A program made the position numbers and the translations under genes. From the NCBI RefSeq assembly GCF_009720385.1, contig NZ_ML769301.1:496001-560000 (forward strand): 64,000 bases of DNA, read 5' to 3'. The notes beneath the pieces were generated by a model, which was not told the origin of the DNA, did no database searches, and saw nothing but the letters and a program-made list of their open reading frames with translations. This document shows, one piece after another, positions 7,886 through 15,597 of this stretch (its first letter is position 1; the number at the start of each line of letters is the position of its first letter). The stretch is from Catellatospora vulcania (GTDB taxonomy: Bacteria; Actinomycetota; Actinomycetes; Mycobacteriales; Micromonosporaceae).

Positions 7886-8359
7886 ATGATGATCACTCAC
7901 GAGCCAGCCGGATACCGGTGTCCGTTCTGCGATCTCCTGGCAGGCCGGTCCAACGGGGTCAACGACGTCGGGGACGTCGTACGGCGCACCGAGGGGGCGG
8001 CGGCCCTGATCGCGCCGCGCTGGTGGCCGAGCAATCGAGGACATGTGCTGGTCGTCCCGACCGGACACCACGAGAACCTCTACTCCGTGCCGGTCGAGGC
8101 TTACCGGGCCGTGGGCGACCTGGTGCGCGAGACGGCCGTCGCGATCCGGGAGACCTACCAGTGCGCCGGCGTGTCCACCCGCCAGCACAACGAACCCGCG
8201 GGCTACCAGGACGTCTGGCACCTGCACGTGCACGTGTTCCCCCGCTACGACGGCGACGACCTCTACGGGTCGCAGGCACTGCCCGGCTGGGCGGCCTTCG
8301 AGGAACGTCAGGTGTACGCCGAACGGCTGCGGACCTACTTCGAAAGGCGACCGCGATGA
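7886..8359 (+). CDS. HIT family nucleotide-binding hydrolase/transferase
   Basis: 157 residues. The histidine triad HLHVHVF at 112-117 supplies the catalytic nucleophile; upstream RGHVLVVPTGHHENLYSV is the conserved HIT core. The N-terminal CPFCDLLAG (12-20) is a Cys pair typical of Zn-binding HIT proteins. A -10-like TAAAGT at 7874-7879 is 6 nt before the ATG, so the mRNA may be leaderless. The stop overlaps the start of the downstream acetyltransferase (ATGA), showing coupling. HIT proteins act on nucleotide phosphoramidates or dinucleotides; the exact substrate is open. Confidence 0.9.
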   Translation: MMITHEPAGYRCPFCDLLAGRSNGVNDVGDVVRRTEGAAALIAPRWWPSNRGHVLVVPTGHHENLYSVPVEAYRAVGDLVRETAVAIRETYQCAGVSTRQHNEPAGYQDVWHLHVHVFPRYDGDDLYGSQALPGWAAFEERQVYAERLRTYFERRPR

Positions 8360-8829
8360 GCGTGACGCTCGTACCCATGTCCGGCCCGGACTTCGACCGG
8401 CGGGCCGCCTCGCTCCGTGCGCGCTACGCCGGCAACCTCCAGCGGCAGCGGGGCATGGGCGCCGCCGAGGCCGAAGCCGAGGCGGAGCAGCAGATGGCGC
8501 TGGTCCTGCCGCAGGGCCTGGACAGCGAGCTGGCCCTGCTGCGGTCCGCGCAGGTGGACGGGGAGACGATCGGCTGGGTGTGGGCGATGCTGCCGGGTGC
8601 TCCCGGACGTCCCGAGATGGCCTGGCTGCACAACATCGACGTGGACCCGGAGCACCAGTCCCGGGGCTTCGGCAGAGCGGTCATGCTGGCTGTCGAGGAC
8701 GAGTTGCGGCGGCACGGGGTCACCCGCTTCGGCCTCAACGTCTTCGGCGGCAACACGCGGGCGATCGCGCTGTACGAGAGCCTGGGTTTCACGGTGATGT
8801 CGCAGCAGATGGCCAAGACCCTCGGCTGA
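8356..8829 (+). CDS. GNAT family N-acetyltransferase
   Basis: 157 residues, ATG at 8356 inside the stop codon of the HIT gene. The acetyl-CoA pyrophosphate loop is HQSRGFGRAVMLAVEDELRRHG (Q/RxxGxG/A at about 102-107), followed by LNVFGGNTRAIALYESLGF, the conserved beta5-alpha4 segment of GNATs. The N-terminal half has an Ala/Glu-rich helix (AEAEAEAEQQ). Substrate unknown. Translational coupling with the HIT protein suggests a joint small-molecule or nucleotide housekeeping task. Confidence 0.88.
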   Translation: MSVTLVPMSGPDFDRRAASLRARYAGNLQRQRGMGAAEAEAEAEQQMALVLPQGLDSELALLRSAQVDGETIGWVWAMLPGAPGRPEMAWLHNIDVDPEHQSRGFGRAVMLAVEDELRRHGVTRFGLNVFGGNTRAIALYESLGFTVMSQQMAKTLG

Positions 8830-8838
8830 CGCCCGCTG

Positions 8839-9528
8839 TCACGCCTCGGCAGGCAGCCCGAGCAGCGCGCGGCACGCGTGCACGCCGTGCGTGGTCACCT
8901 CGACGCGATGCGACTCCGTCCAGGCCTGCCGGGTCAGCCGCAGCCGTTGCGCGACCTGCAGCCGCCCCTGCACCGCGTACCGGGCGACGCCGTCGGGCAC
9001 GTAGCCCAGCTTGCGTGACACCGCCAGCGACGCCGGGTTGTCCAGGAACGCGCTCGACACGAGGTCGGTGGCGCCGAGATCGGCGAACGCCAGATGCGCC
9101 ACGGCGGCGCGCATCTGCGTGCCGATGCCCTGGCCCTGGTAACGCGCCCCGAGCCAGCTGCCGGTGGCGCATTCGGTGGTGACCGCGAAGTCCTTGGCGC
9201 TGATGCTCTGCTGCCCGACGACCGCACCGTCGCGGAACACCGTCAGCGGCAGCGACCACGACGTGGGTGTGCACTGTCCGAGCACGGCCCAGTGGTGGGT
9301 CACCACGGAGCGCGCCACCTCGTCCGGGCTCTGCCGCGTCCAGGGCACCACGAACGGCATCAGTTCCGGCCCGTGCACCCCGTCGGCGGCCACGTCCGCC
9401 AGCGCCGCCAGTTCGTGCGGCTCGGGCAGCCGCAGCACCAGGTCCGGCGTACACAGGCGCAGCCCCACCAGCGGGAAGTGATCGACCAGCATCTGCTGAT
9501 TGTCGGCAGGACCCGCCACCGCCGCCAT
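8839..9528 (-). CDS. GNAT family N-acetyltransferase, RimJ/RimL-like
   Basis: 229 residues. This is a RimJ/RimL-type acetyltransferase: LCTPDLVLRLPEPHEL at the start, ATGSWLGARYQGQGIGTQMRAAVAHLAF (acetyl-CoA loop GQGIGT), then SAFLDNPASLAVSRKLGY near the end. A GTTAAT element lies 2 bp before the ATG, too close for a normal leader, so a downstream ATG at residue 13 may be the true start. It converges on the upstream GNAT gene with only 9 bp between the stops; the two are not closely similar and need not be a duplication. Confidence 0.86.
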   Translation of the reverse strand: MAAVAGPADNQQMLVDHFPLVGLRLCTPDLVLRLPEPHELAALADVAADGVHGPELMPFVVPWTRQSPDEVARSVVTHHWAVLGQCTPTSWSLPLTVFRDGAVVGQQSISAKDFAVTTECATGSWLGARYQGQGIGTQMRAAVAHLAFADLGATDLVSSAFLDNPASLAVSRKLGYVPDGVARYAVQGRLQVAQRLRLTRQAWTESHRVEVTTHGVHACRALLGLPAEA

Positions 9529-9594
9529 GGATTAACGTCGGCGTGACGGGGAGCGGCCGTTCGCCTCCCCGGCCCGACCCGAGGGAGGCCGTCG

Positions 9595-10134
9595 ATGGAG
9601 GCAGCCGGAGCCGCGCCCGCAGCGCCGCAGGAGATCGCCGTCGACGACGTCGGCCAGGTGCCCGACCCGGGATACGTCGCAGGCCTCACCCGGGTACGCG
9701 CCGCAGCAGGTGCGCTGTTCCGGGACGCGCAGGGCCGGGTGCTGGTCGTCGAGCCGTCCTACAAGGCCGGCGCGGAGATACCGGGCGGGGCGCTGGAACC
9801 GGGGGAGTCGCCGTGGCAGGCCTGCCGCCGGGAGGTCCGGGAGGAACTCGGTGTCGACCTGCCCATCGGTGAGCTGCTGTGTGTCGACTGGACACCGCCG
9901 CGACCGCACTGGGACGGCGCGCTGACGTTCGTCTTCGACGGCGGCATGCTGTCCGAGTCCGACACCGACGCCATCCGGCTCGCGCCCGGCGGTGAGATCC
10001 GAGGCTGGCGCTTCCTCGCCGCCGCCGACCTCGACGCGGTCATGGTGCCGAGGCTGGCGCAGCGGATCCGCGCCTGCCTGAGCCGGCCGCCGGCGGGAAT
10101 CTACCTGGAGGCCGGCCACCCGCCGGCGCCGTGA
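9595..10134 (+). CDS. Nudix hydrolase
   Basis: 179 residues, ATG at 9595 after GAGGGAGG. The Nudix box is intact: GGALEPGESPWQACRREVREELGV, G64 to about V87, with the REVREELG metal-binding glutamates. The N-terminal 30 residues are an extension rich in Ala and Pro. Nudix enzymes cleave nucleoside diphosphates linked to another moiety; the substrate cannot be read from this sequence. It is divergent from the GNAT gene on its left and convergent with the DUF2255 gene on its right. Confidence 0.92.
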   Translation: MEAAGAAPAAPQEIAVDDVGQVPDPGYVAGLTRVRAAAGALFRDAQGRVLVVEPSYKAGAEIPGGALEPGESPWQACRREVREELGVDLPIGELLCVDWTPPRPHWDGALTFVFDGGMLSESDTDAIRLAPGGEIRGWRFLAAADLDAVMVPRLAQRIRACLSRPPAGIYLEAGHPPAP

Positions 10135-10159
10135 CCGGGACCGGACCGGACCGGACCGG
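10133..10159. repeat. GGACC pentamer repeat between convergent genes
   Basis: About five tandem copies of GGACC/ACCGG fill the 25-bp space between the Nudix and DUF2255 stops. The array can fold on itself (GACCGG with CCGGTC), so it may act as a simple terminator for either gene. Similar simple repeats arise by slippage in GC-rich DNA. Confidence 0.45.
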
Positions 10160-10540
10160 TCAGCGCGGCACGATCCTGGTGGTCGTGGTCCGTGCGGGCG
10201 CGGCCGTCATCGGGTCGACGTACTGCGGTCCGTAGCCGCGGTACTTGGCCCGGTAGGCGTCGTCGATCATGGTGTTGACGTCCGGGTCGGCCTCGTCGAC
10301 GAAGGCGACGTCCTTGTCGATGCCGGCCGCTCGGACATGCCCCTCGTGCCGGGCCTTCGTCGCCCGGTACCAGGCCCCGTCGGGGCCGCGGTAGGACCGG
10401 ACATACAGGTCGTCGCCGCTGCGCACCACCCAGATCGTGGTCGGGGTGCGCAGCGAGCCGTCGCGTCGCCGGGCCGCGATGTCCAGTTCATCGGCGGCGC
10501 CGATACGGTCGAGTTCCTCGGTGGTCCACGTGGTGGTCAT
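10160..10540 (-). CDS. DUF2255 family protein
   Basis: 126 residues from ATG at 10540, chosen over an upstream in-frame start at 10585 because AAGGAA lies 9 bp before it. The sequence WTTEELDRIGAADELDIAARR, WVVRSGDDLYVRSYRG, DGAWYRATKARHEGHVRAAG and YRAKYRGYGPQYVDPMT matches the DUF2255 family, small flavin-reductase-like split-barrel proteins of unknown function found widely in actinobacteria. No membrane segment. The last residues (ARTTTTRIVPR) are conserved in many members. Confidence 0.88.
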   Translation of the reverse strand: MTTTWTTEELDRIGAADELDIAARRRDGSLRTPTTIWVVRSGDDLYVRSYRGPDGAWYRATKARHEGHVRAAGIDKDVAFVDEADPDVNTMIDDAYRAKYRGYGPQYVDPMTAAPARTTTTRIVPR

Positions 10541-10711
10541 CGCCTGGGTTCCTTGTCGATGTCGACCCGCCTGCCGGTCGAGCACGCGCTCCCGTCCATT
10601 TTACGAGCGCCGACGCTGCCGGTTCGCCGGTTCGCCGCAGGAGGTCCTGCGCACCGCACGGTCGTGCCGGACCATCGATGGATCGAACACGGCAGCGGCG
10701 GGGAGGCCTCG

Positions 10712-11029
10712 ATGAACGGCAGTGTGCGGCACCAACCGAGGGTCGCCTTCGGCGCGGCCACGGTCCTGGCCGACGTGTCAGCCGGTGACGCCGCCCTGTT
10801 CGCGTGGTACGGAGACCAGCTCACCGTCCTGCTCGGACCGTCCTACCGGCGCGATCTGTTCACCAGGCGCAAGGAGCTCGTGTCCGCGCCGCGCGACATC
10901 ACCCGCGACGTCGAGGCGGGCAGGTGGCGGGTCAGGTTCGAGGACGTGCTGCGCACCCGGCCGGAGGTCGTGGAGAGCCTGCACCGGCTGACGCTGTCGG
11001 CCCGCATGCGGCTTCCGCGCAGCCGCTGA
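10712..11029 (+). CDS. Small hypothetical protein
   Basis: 105 residues, ATG at 10712 with GGGGAGG at 10699-10706. No known domain recognised. Features are a hydrophobic middle (VAFGAATVLADVSAGDAALFAWYGDQLTVLLG), then a basic/acidic helix (YRRDLFTRRKELVSAPRDITRDVEAGRWRVRFEDVL). It lacks a signal peptide and ends with basic residues. The convincing ribosome binding site and codon use support it as a gene. It converges on a small membrane protein gene. Confidence 0.65.
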   Translation: MNGSVRHQPRVAFGAATVLADVSAGDAALFAWYGDQLTVLLGPSYRRDLFTRRKELVSAPRDITRDVEAGRWRVRFEDVLRTRPEVVESLHRLTLSARMRLPRSR

Positions 11030-11053
11030 CGCCTGCCGTCGCGGGGCGCGGGC

Positions 11054-11479
11054 TCAGGCGACGGCGCGCGTGGCCCGGGCTCTCGCGCGCCGCCGCCGCA
11101 GCAGCCTGCCGAAGGCGGCGAGCCCGACCGCGGCCCCGAACGCGAGCGGCACCAGCACGACCGTGCTCGCCGGCCATGGGTCGGCTCCGGCGGCGTCGGT
11201 GAAGTACTCGCTGTGGACGCCGTAGACCGCCGCGGCGGGCACGGTGACGCCCAGCCCGGTGACCAGGACGCTCAGGTTCCACCGGCCCGCGGCGAACGCG
11301 ATGAGCGCCAGCGCGACCGGCTGCGCGACGTACTGCCACGTCGCCGGGACGTCGTAGTCGCCGGAGCCGGGCACGTCCGGCACCAGCTTCACCGGCCACG
11401 GCGTGCACACGACGGCGGCACCGGCGGCGGCCAGCGAGACGACGGTCGCCTTCATCCACTCGGGCAGAGCCACGGACAC
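11054..11479 (-). CDS. Small integral membrane protein
   Basis: 141 residues with about four hydrophobic segments: ATVVSLAAAGAAVVC (11-25), YVAQPVALALIAFAAG (50-65), LSVLVTGLGVTVPAAAVYG (69-87) and STVVLVPLAFGAAVGLAAFG (104-123), followed by a strongly basic cytoplasmic tail RLLRRRRARARATR. No family recognised. The start ATG at 11479 has GGAGAGG about 10 bp upstream. Function unknown. Confidence 0.72.
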   Translation of the reverse strand: MSVALPEWMKATVVSLAAAGAAVVCTPWPVKLVPDVPGSGDYDVPATWQYVAQPVALALIAFAAGRWNLSVLVTGLGVTVPAAAVYGVHSEYFTDAAGADPWPASTVVLVPLAFGAAVGLAAFGRLLRRRRARARATRAVA

Positions 11480-11719
11480 CTCTCCTGGTGAGACCTAGGG
11501 TCGGCATCATCGCACCTTCCCGCCATCCGTGGCGCGGGGGAGCGGCGCGCCGGCCACCCTCCGTGATGGACGCGGTGGCCGCGATGCGCCGACGCTGCTC
11601 GAATCGTCACCGAAACTTTCGGAGCGATCGTGGCGACATCGGATTGGCCCAGGACCATAAGTTCGCAGGTCAAGGTATTGAACTGCAATCGGGTCCCTGG
11701 CCTTCGACGGGCAGCGAAA

Positions 11720-11729
11720 GAAACGTTTC
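11720..11729. promoter_or_regulatory. GAAACGTTTC palindrome, LacI-type operator candidate
   Basis: A perfect 10-bp dyad whose centre (AACGTT) is the core seen in many LacI/GalR-family operators. It lies upstream of the TTGAAA elements of the CE15-CBM2 promoter region. Binding is inferred only. Confidence 0.4.
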
Positions 11730-11772
11730 CGGAATTTCCTTGAAACCTTCCCTTGAAAACACCGAAATGTTA

Positions 11773-11786
11773 TGGGAGCGTGTCCA
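11773..11786. promoter_or_regulatory. CebR/CelR-like operator, TGGGAGCGTGTCCA
   Basis: The known cellulose-regulon operator of actinomycetes is TGGGAGCGCTCCCA; this 14-mer keeps 12 of 14 positions. The same element followed by TCGATG occurs before the SGNH-CBM2 gene at 42768-42781. It directly follows TGTTAT, which could be a -10, so a bound repressor would block initiation. Confidence 0.6.
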
Positions 11787-11954
11787 TCGATGTACGTAAG
11801 CGCGCCCGCGGGCGGGCTTCGGTAGAACGTCGGGCTCCGGCTCCCTGTGGCGGCCGCCCTCCGGATCTTCGAGAGCGGTGTTCGCACCGACGGCGTGCCA
11901 GGTCAACCCGTGTCGCCGAGCGATACCGCCCCCCAGCGGCAAGGAGGAGCCCGC

Positions 11955-13739
11955 ATGCGAACTGTCCCCCGGAGAAGGTCGGCCGTCGTGATCGCAGCCT
12001 CGATCATCCAGGCCGGAAGGAGAGCCCTGTCGGCTATCGGCGCGAGCCGTTCGACGACCCGATCGGCCGTCGTCGCACTGACGGTGACGGCGCTGGCGGT
12101 CGCCGGAGCGGTGACGGTGACGGCGACGACCGCGCCCGCCGAGGCCGCGGCGCTCGCCGCGGCCGTCGAGGACGAGGGCGCGGACTGCCCGGTGACGCTG
12201 CCCGGCTCGCTGCCCGCCAACGCCAAGCTGCCCGACCCCTTCAAGAGGATCGACGGCACGCGCATCACCGCCAAGTCCGACTGGCGGTGCCGCCGCGAGG
12301 AGATCAAGAAACTGGCGGAGCGGCACGTCTACGGCGAGAAGCCCGCCAAGCCCGCCAGCGTCACCGGGACGGTCTCCAGCACCAACATCACCGTCAATGT
12401 GACGCACAACGGCCGGAGCTCCAGCTTCTCCGCCAGCGTCCAGCTGCCCAGCGGTTCCGGGCCCTTCCCGGCCGTCGTCGTGCTGGGCGGGTTCGGCGCG
12501 GACACCGCCGCGATCAGGGCCGCCGGCGCGGCCGTCATCAACTACGACCCCTACGCCGTGGGCAAGGAGGGCACGCCGCGCAACAACAAGCAGGGCGCGT
12601 TTTACACCATCTACGGCAACACCAGCAGCACCGGACTGCTGATGGCCTGGTCATGGGGCGTCAGCCGGATAATCGACGTCGTCGCGCAGTCGGGCGGCAG
12701 CATCCTCAAGGCCGACGCGATGGGCGTCACCGGATGCTCGCGGTTCGGCAAGGGCGCGTTCGTCGTCGGCGCGTTCGACCAGCGCATCGCGCTGACCATG
12801 CCGATCGAGTCGGGCAGCGCGGGGGTGCCCATCTTCCGCGGCATTCCCGGTGAGGGCGCGCAGAGCCTGAGCAGCGCGTACGGCGAGCAGCCGTGGCTGG
12901 GCGACGCGTTCGGCTCCTTCACCGGCAGACCGAACACGCTGCCGGTGGACACCCACCAGATGGTGGCCATGGTGGCTCCGCGCGGGCTGTTCATCATGGA
13001 CAACCCGCACATCGCCAACCTGGGCCCGAAGTCGGCCAGCGTCGCGGCGCTGGGCGGCGCCGAGGTCTACAAGGCGCTGGGCGTGGGGGAGAACATCACC
13101 TACTGGTCCGACATCCAGAACGGCAGCCACTGCGCCAACCGGCCGGAGTGGAGCACCCCGCTGCAGCAGAACATCCAGAAGTTCCTGCTGAAGACCGGCA
13201 ACGCTCCCGGCGCGATCAGGATTTCGAGCCGGGCGGCGGGCAACCTCGCCGAGTGGCGCGACTGGCAGACGCCCACGTTGTCCGACGGCCCGAGCATCCC
13301 GCCGTCGCCGAGCGCGTCCTCGTCGCCGAGCGCGCCGCCGTCACCCAGTGCCTCGTCGTCGCCGAGCGCGCCACCCTCGCCCAGTGCACCGCCGTCGCCC
13401 AGCGTGTCGCCGCCCCCGCCCGGGTCGGGCTGCTCGGCGACCGGCACCGTGCAGACCCAGTGGGCGACCGGCTACGTCATCCAGCCCGTGACCGTGACGA
13501 ACAACGGCACGGCGACGATCAACGGCTGGACGCTGACGTTCACCCTGCCCGCAGGGCACACCGTCACCGGGTCGTGGAACGCGGCCGTCACGACCAGCGG
13601 TCAGACCGTGACCGCGCGGAACGTGAGCTTCAACGGGACCATCCCGCCCGGCGGCTCGGTGGCCAACTTCGGTTACCAGGTCAGCCGACCCAACGGCAAC
13701 ACCCAGCTGCCCAGCGGGTACACCTGCGCTGCGTCGTAG
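11955..13739 (+). CDS. Secreted CE15 glucuronoyl esterase with Ser/Pro linker and CBM2
   Basis: 594 residues, ATG at 11955 after AAGGAGG. A long N-terminal region with a hydrophobic signal (VVALTVTALAVAGAVTV) is cleaved near AEAA (about residue 65). The CE15 domain (about 75-440) has nucleophile Ser262 in GCSRFGKGA, acid Glu285 in PIESGSAG and His392 in GSHCANRPEW, so the triad is complete. These enzymes cleave the ester between glucuronoxylan and lignin. A Ser/Pro linker of repeated PSPSA units (about 447-495) leads to a C-terminal CBM2 (about 498-594, CSATGTVQTQWATGYV) for cellulose or xylan binding. It has a cellulose-type operator upstream. Confidence 0.92.
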   Translation: MRTVPRRRSAVVIAASIIQAGRRALSAIGASRSTTRSAVVALTVTALAVAGAVTVTATTAPAEAAALAAAVEDEGADCPVTLPGSLPANAKLPDPFKRIDGTRITAKSDWRCRREEIKKLAERHVYGEKPAKPASVTGTVSSTNITVNVTHNGRSSSFSASVQLPSGSGPFPAVVVLGGFGADTAAIRAAGAAVINYDPYAVGKEGTPRNNKQGAFYTIYGNTSSTGLLMAWSWGVSRIIDVVAQSGGSILKADAMGVTGCSRFGKGAFVVGAFDQRIALTMPIESGSAGVPIFRGIPGEGAQSLSSAYGEQPWLGDAFGSFTGRPNTLPVDTHQMVAMVAPRGLFIMDNPHIANLGPKSASVAALGGAEVYKALGVGENITYWSDIQNGSHCANRPEWSTPLQQNIQKFLLKTGNAPGAIRISSRAAGNLAEWRDWQTPTLSDGPSIPPSPSASSSPSAPPSPSASSSPSAPPSPSAPPSPSVSPPPPGSGCSATGTVQTQWATGYVIQPVTVTNNGTATINGWTLTFTLPAGHTVTGSWNAAVTTSGQTVTARNVSFNGTIPPGGSVANFGYQVSRPNGNTQLPSGYTCAAS

Positions 13740-13747
13740 CCCGCGCG

Positions 13748-13779
13748 GCCGGGTAGGGGCGGCGCCGTCCCTACCCGGC
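13748..13779. terminator. Perfect hairpin after CE15 gene
   Basis: GCCGGGTAGGG (13748-13758) pairs with CCCTACCCGGC (13769-13779), 11 bp with a 10-nt loop. It starts 8 bp after the CE15 stop and ends immediately before the stop of the convergent dehydrogenase, so it can terminate both. Confidence 0.8.
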
Positions 13780-14811
13780 TCAACGCGTACGCGGATCGAT
13801 GTGGAACTTGGGTCCCGGTCCCGCCCCGGCGACGGGCGCGCCCGCGAGCACCGCGCCGACCTGGTCGAGGCCGACCGTCGCGGCGACGAGCGGCCGCGGG
13901 TCGACCTGCCCGGCGGCATAGGCGGCGATCGTGGCGGCGAGCCCGGGGGAGGCCGACAGGACGCCGACGGCGGTGACGTCCTTGAGCGCCAGCCGCCGGG
14001 TGTCGATGTGGCTGGGGGTGCCGGCCAGGCCGATGTAGACGACCCGGCCGGCCGGTTCGACCAGGTCCAGCGCCCTGGCCGGCGCGTACGCGGCGTTGGT
14101 GGCGTCGATGACCGCGTCGAAGGGCAGGTCCGGCAGCTGCTGCTCGGTCCAGGCGCGGGAGAAGCCGAGCGAGCGGGCGAAGTCCAGCGACGTGCCGGTC
14201 TGGCCCATGAGGTGCACCTCGGCTCCCGCGGCGCGGGCGAACATCGCGGTCAGCAGTCCGATGGTGCCCGGTCCGAGGATGAGCACCCGGTCGCCCCGCG
14301 TCAGCTCGGCGGCCTGCGCCGCGCGCAGGGCGTTGCCGCCGGGCTCGACCAGCGCCCCGAGCGTCGCGTCGACGCCGCGGGGCAGTTCGTGCAGCGAGGT
14401 GACCGGAACGGCGATCTGTTCGGCCAGGGCGCCGGGGCGGCCGCCGCGGATGCCGACCTCCTGCCGCCGGGCGCATACGTGCTGGTGACCGCGCAGGCAG
14501 CGGCGGCAGGTGCCGTCGCCGAGCATCGTGTCGCCCATGACGCGCCGGCCGAGCCAGGCGGGTTCGACGCCGTCGCCGACGGACCGCACGACACCTGCCC
14601 ACTCGTGGCCCAGCCGCATCGGGAAGCGGGCGTGCCCCTCGTGCAGGTAGGCCATCTCGCCGGTGAAGAACTCGACGTCGGTGCCGCACACCCCGACCCG
14701 TTCGACGTCCACGACGACCTCGCCTGCGGCCGCCCGCGGGGCGGGCACCTCCTGCACCGAGCACCGGCCCGGGGCGGTGAGCACCGCCGCGCGCATCGTC
14801 GTGGCGTTCAC
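13780..14811 (-). CDS. Zinc-type medium-chain alcohol/polyol dehydrogenase
   Basis: 343 residues from GTG at 14811, which overlaps the TetR stop (GTGA). Catalytic-zinc ligands are seen in RVGVCGTDVEFF (Cys) and LGHEWAGVV (His-Glu). The structural-zinc loop reads GDGTCRRCLRGHQHVC, with Asp in place of the first of four cysteines. The nucleotide-binding site is ILGPGTIGLLTAMFARAAGA. The family includes threonine, sorbitol and glucose dehydrogenases; the substrate is unknown. Its co-transcription with a TetR repressor and proximity to a divergent multidrug-type MFS pump suggest it detoxifies or converts the inducer. Confidence 0.88.
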   Translation of the reverse strand: MNATTMRAAVLTAPGRCSVQEVPAPRAAAGEVVVDVERVGVCGTDVEFFTGEMAYLHEGHARFPMRLGHEWAGVVRSVGDGVEPAWLGRRVMGDTMLGDGTCRRCLRGHQHVCARRQEVGIRGGRPGALAEQIAVPVTSLHELPRGVDATLGALVEPGGNALRAAQAAELTRGDRVLILGPGTIGLLTAMFARAAGAEVHLMGQTGTSLDFARSLGFSRAWTEQQLPDLPFDAVIDATNAAYAPARALDLVEPAGRVVYIGLAGTPSHIDTRRLALKDVTAVGVLSASPGLAATIAAYAAGQVDPRPLVAATVGLDQVGAVLAGAPVAGAGPGPKFHIDPRTR

Positions 14812-15446
14812 CGCGTGCCGCGTTCGCGAAGCAGCCCGTCGACGACGTCGCGCAGTGGCGCGACGAGATCGTGCGGGGTCGCCGAGGACAGCGGCTCCAG
14901 GCCGGTCGAGGAGCGCAGCAGGACGATTCCGAAGGCGGTGGCCAGTGCGATCTGCGCGCGGAGCATGAGCCGGTCGCCGTCCGGGTGGTCGGGCCGCCAG
15001 CCCGCGGCGGAGGCGAGGCGTTCGGCGAAGGAACGCACGGTGTTGCGCCGGATCTGGTCGGCCCGCTCGTCGCCGGAGGAGCGCAGCAGCAGCAGGAACT
15101 GGTTCGGCCGGCTGCCCAGGCCGGTGCCGGCGAGCTGCTCGGCCATGATCTGCGGGAGCCGGTCGAGCGTCACGTTCTCGGTGACGGCATGGCTGAGCTC
15201 GTCGACCGCGCCCGCCAGGCACGCCTCGAACAGGCCCTCCTTGGACGCGAAGTAGCGGCTGATGAGCGCGACGTTCACCCCGGCCTCGTCGGCGATGTCG
15301 CGCACGGTGGTGCCGGTGTATCCGTGGGCGGCGAAGCGGCGTCGGGCGGCGTCGAGCAGCAGCTGCCGGGTGCCGGCCGCGTCCCGGCGGCGCTGCCCGG
15401 ACGGGTTCTCGCCGGTGGTGGAGGTGCGCGGGCTGCCTGTGGCCAT
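14808..15446 (-). CDS. TetR family transcriptional regulator
   Basis: 212 residues from ATG at 15446 (GAGAGGAA before it); an in-frame TTG at 15500 lies inside the operators and is rejected. The HTH is TRQLLLDAARRRFAAHGYTGTTVRDIADEAGVNVALISRYFASKEGLFEACL in pieces at about 26-75: the recognition helix includes VNVALISRYF. The C-terminal ligand domain is typical. It is translationally coupled to the dehydrogenase and divergent from an MFS pump across a 151-bp region with two TetR-like pseudo-palindromes, so it most likely represses both. Confidence 0.92.
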   Translation of the reverse strand: MATGSPRTSTTGENPSGQRRRDAAGTRQLLLDAARRRFAAHGYTGTTVRDIADEAGVNVALISRYFASKEGLFEACLAGAVDELSHAVTENVTLDRLPQIMAEQLAGTGLGSRPNQFLLLLRSSGDERADQIRRNTVRSFAERLASAAGWRPDHPDGDRLMLRAQIALATAFGIVLLRSSTGLEPLSSATPHDLVAPLRDVVDGLLRERGTR

Positions 15447-15492
15447 GGATTCCTCTCGCTCCGGCACCAGGATAGCCGCCCGAAAACGTGAC

Positions 15493-15531
15493 GTAAACAA
15501 CTGCTTACAAGTGATGTAAACAACTGTTGAC
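15493..15531. promoter_or_regulatory. Tandem TetR operators
   Basis: Two 16-bp pseudo-palindromes lie in the TetR/MFS intergenic region: GTAAACAACTGCTTAC (15493-15508) and GTAAACAACTGTTGAC (15516-15531). Both keep the pattern GT-A-CA-AC-TG-T-AC with centres 23 bp apart, about two helical turns. A related TGTTTACA palindrome sits at 15569-15576, near the MFS start. Confidence 0.78.
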
Positions 15532-15540
15532 GACGGTTTC

Positions 15541-15557
15541 GGCGAGTAATACTCGCC
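15541..15557. promoter_or_regulatory. GGCGAGTA-A-TACTCGCC palindrome
   Basis: An 8-bp perfect inverted repeat with one central base, 10 bp after the second TetR operator and 41 bp before the MFS start. It differs in sequence from the TetR sites, so it may bind a second factor or act as part of the MFS promoter/leader. Confidence 0.5.
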
Positions 15558-15597
15558 AAGTCAGCAGATGTTTACAACATGCTCCAGGGGGCGTTTC

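Larger units (their letters stand above)
11480..11954 (+). promoter_or_regulatory. 475-bp gene-free upstream region of the CE15-CBM2 gene
   Basis: No coding region is supported here. The central part (about 11590-11790) is clearly richer in A+T than its surroundings, a promoter-region trait. It holds a perfect 10-bp palindrome GAAACGTTTC (11720-11729), TTGAAA at 11740 and 11753, TGTTAT at 11768-11773, and a CebR-like element at 11773-11786. A ribosome binding site AAGGAGG (11941-11947) ends the region. The transcript start is probably near 11775-11790, giving a leader of roughly 170 nt. Confidence 0.55.

Noticed and set aside
10133-10159. GGACC repeat as a CRISPR or regulatory array
   Set aside because: Only five 5-bp units without spacers; likely a slippage repeat or weak terminator.
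13300-13420. PSPSA-rich repeats in the CE15 gene as a DNA repeat element
   Set aside because: It encodes the Ser/Pro linker between esterase and CBM2; the repeat is of protein origin.
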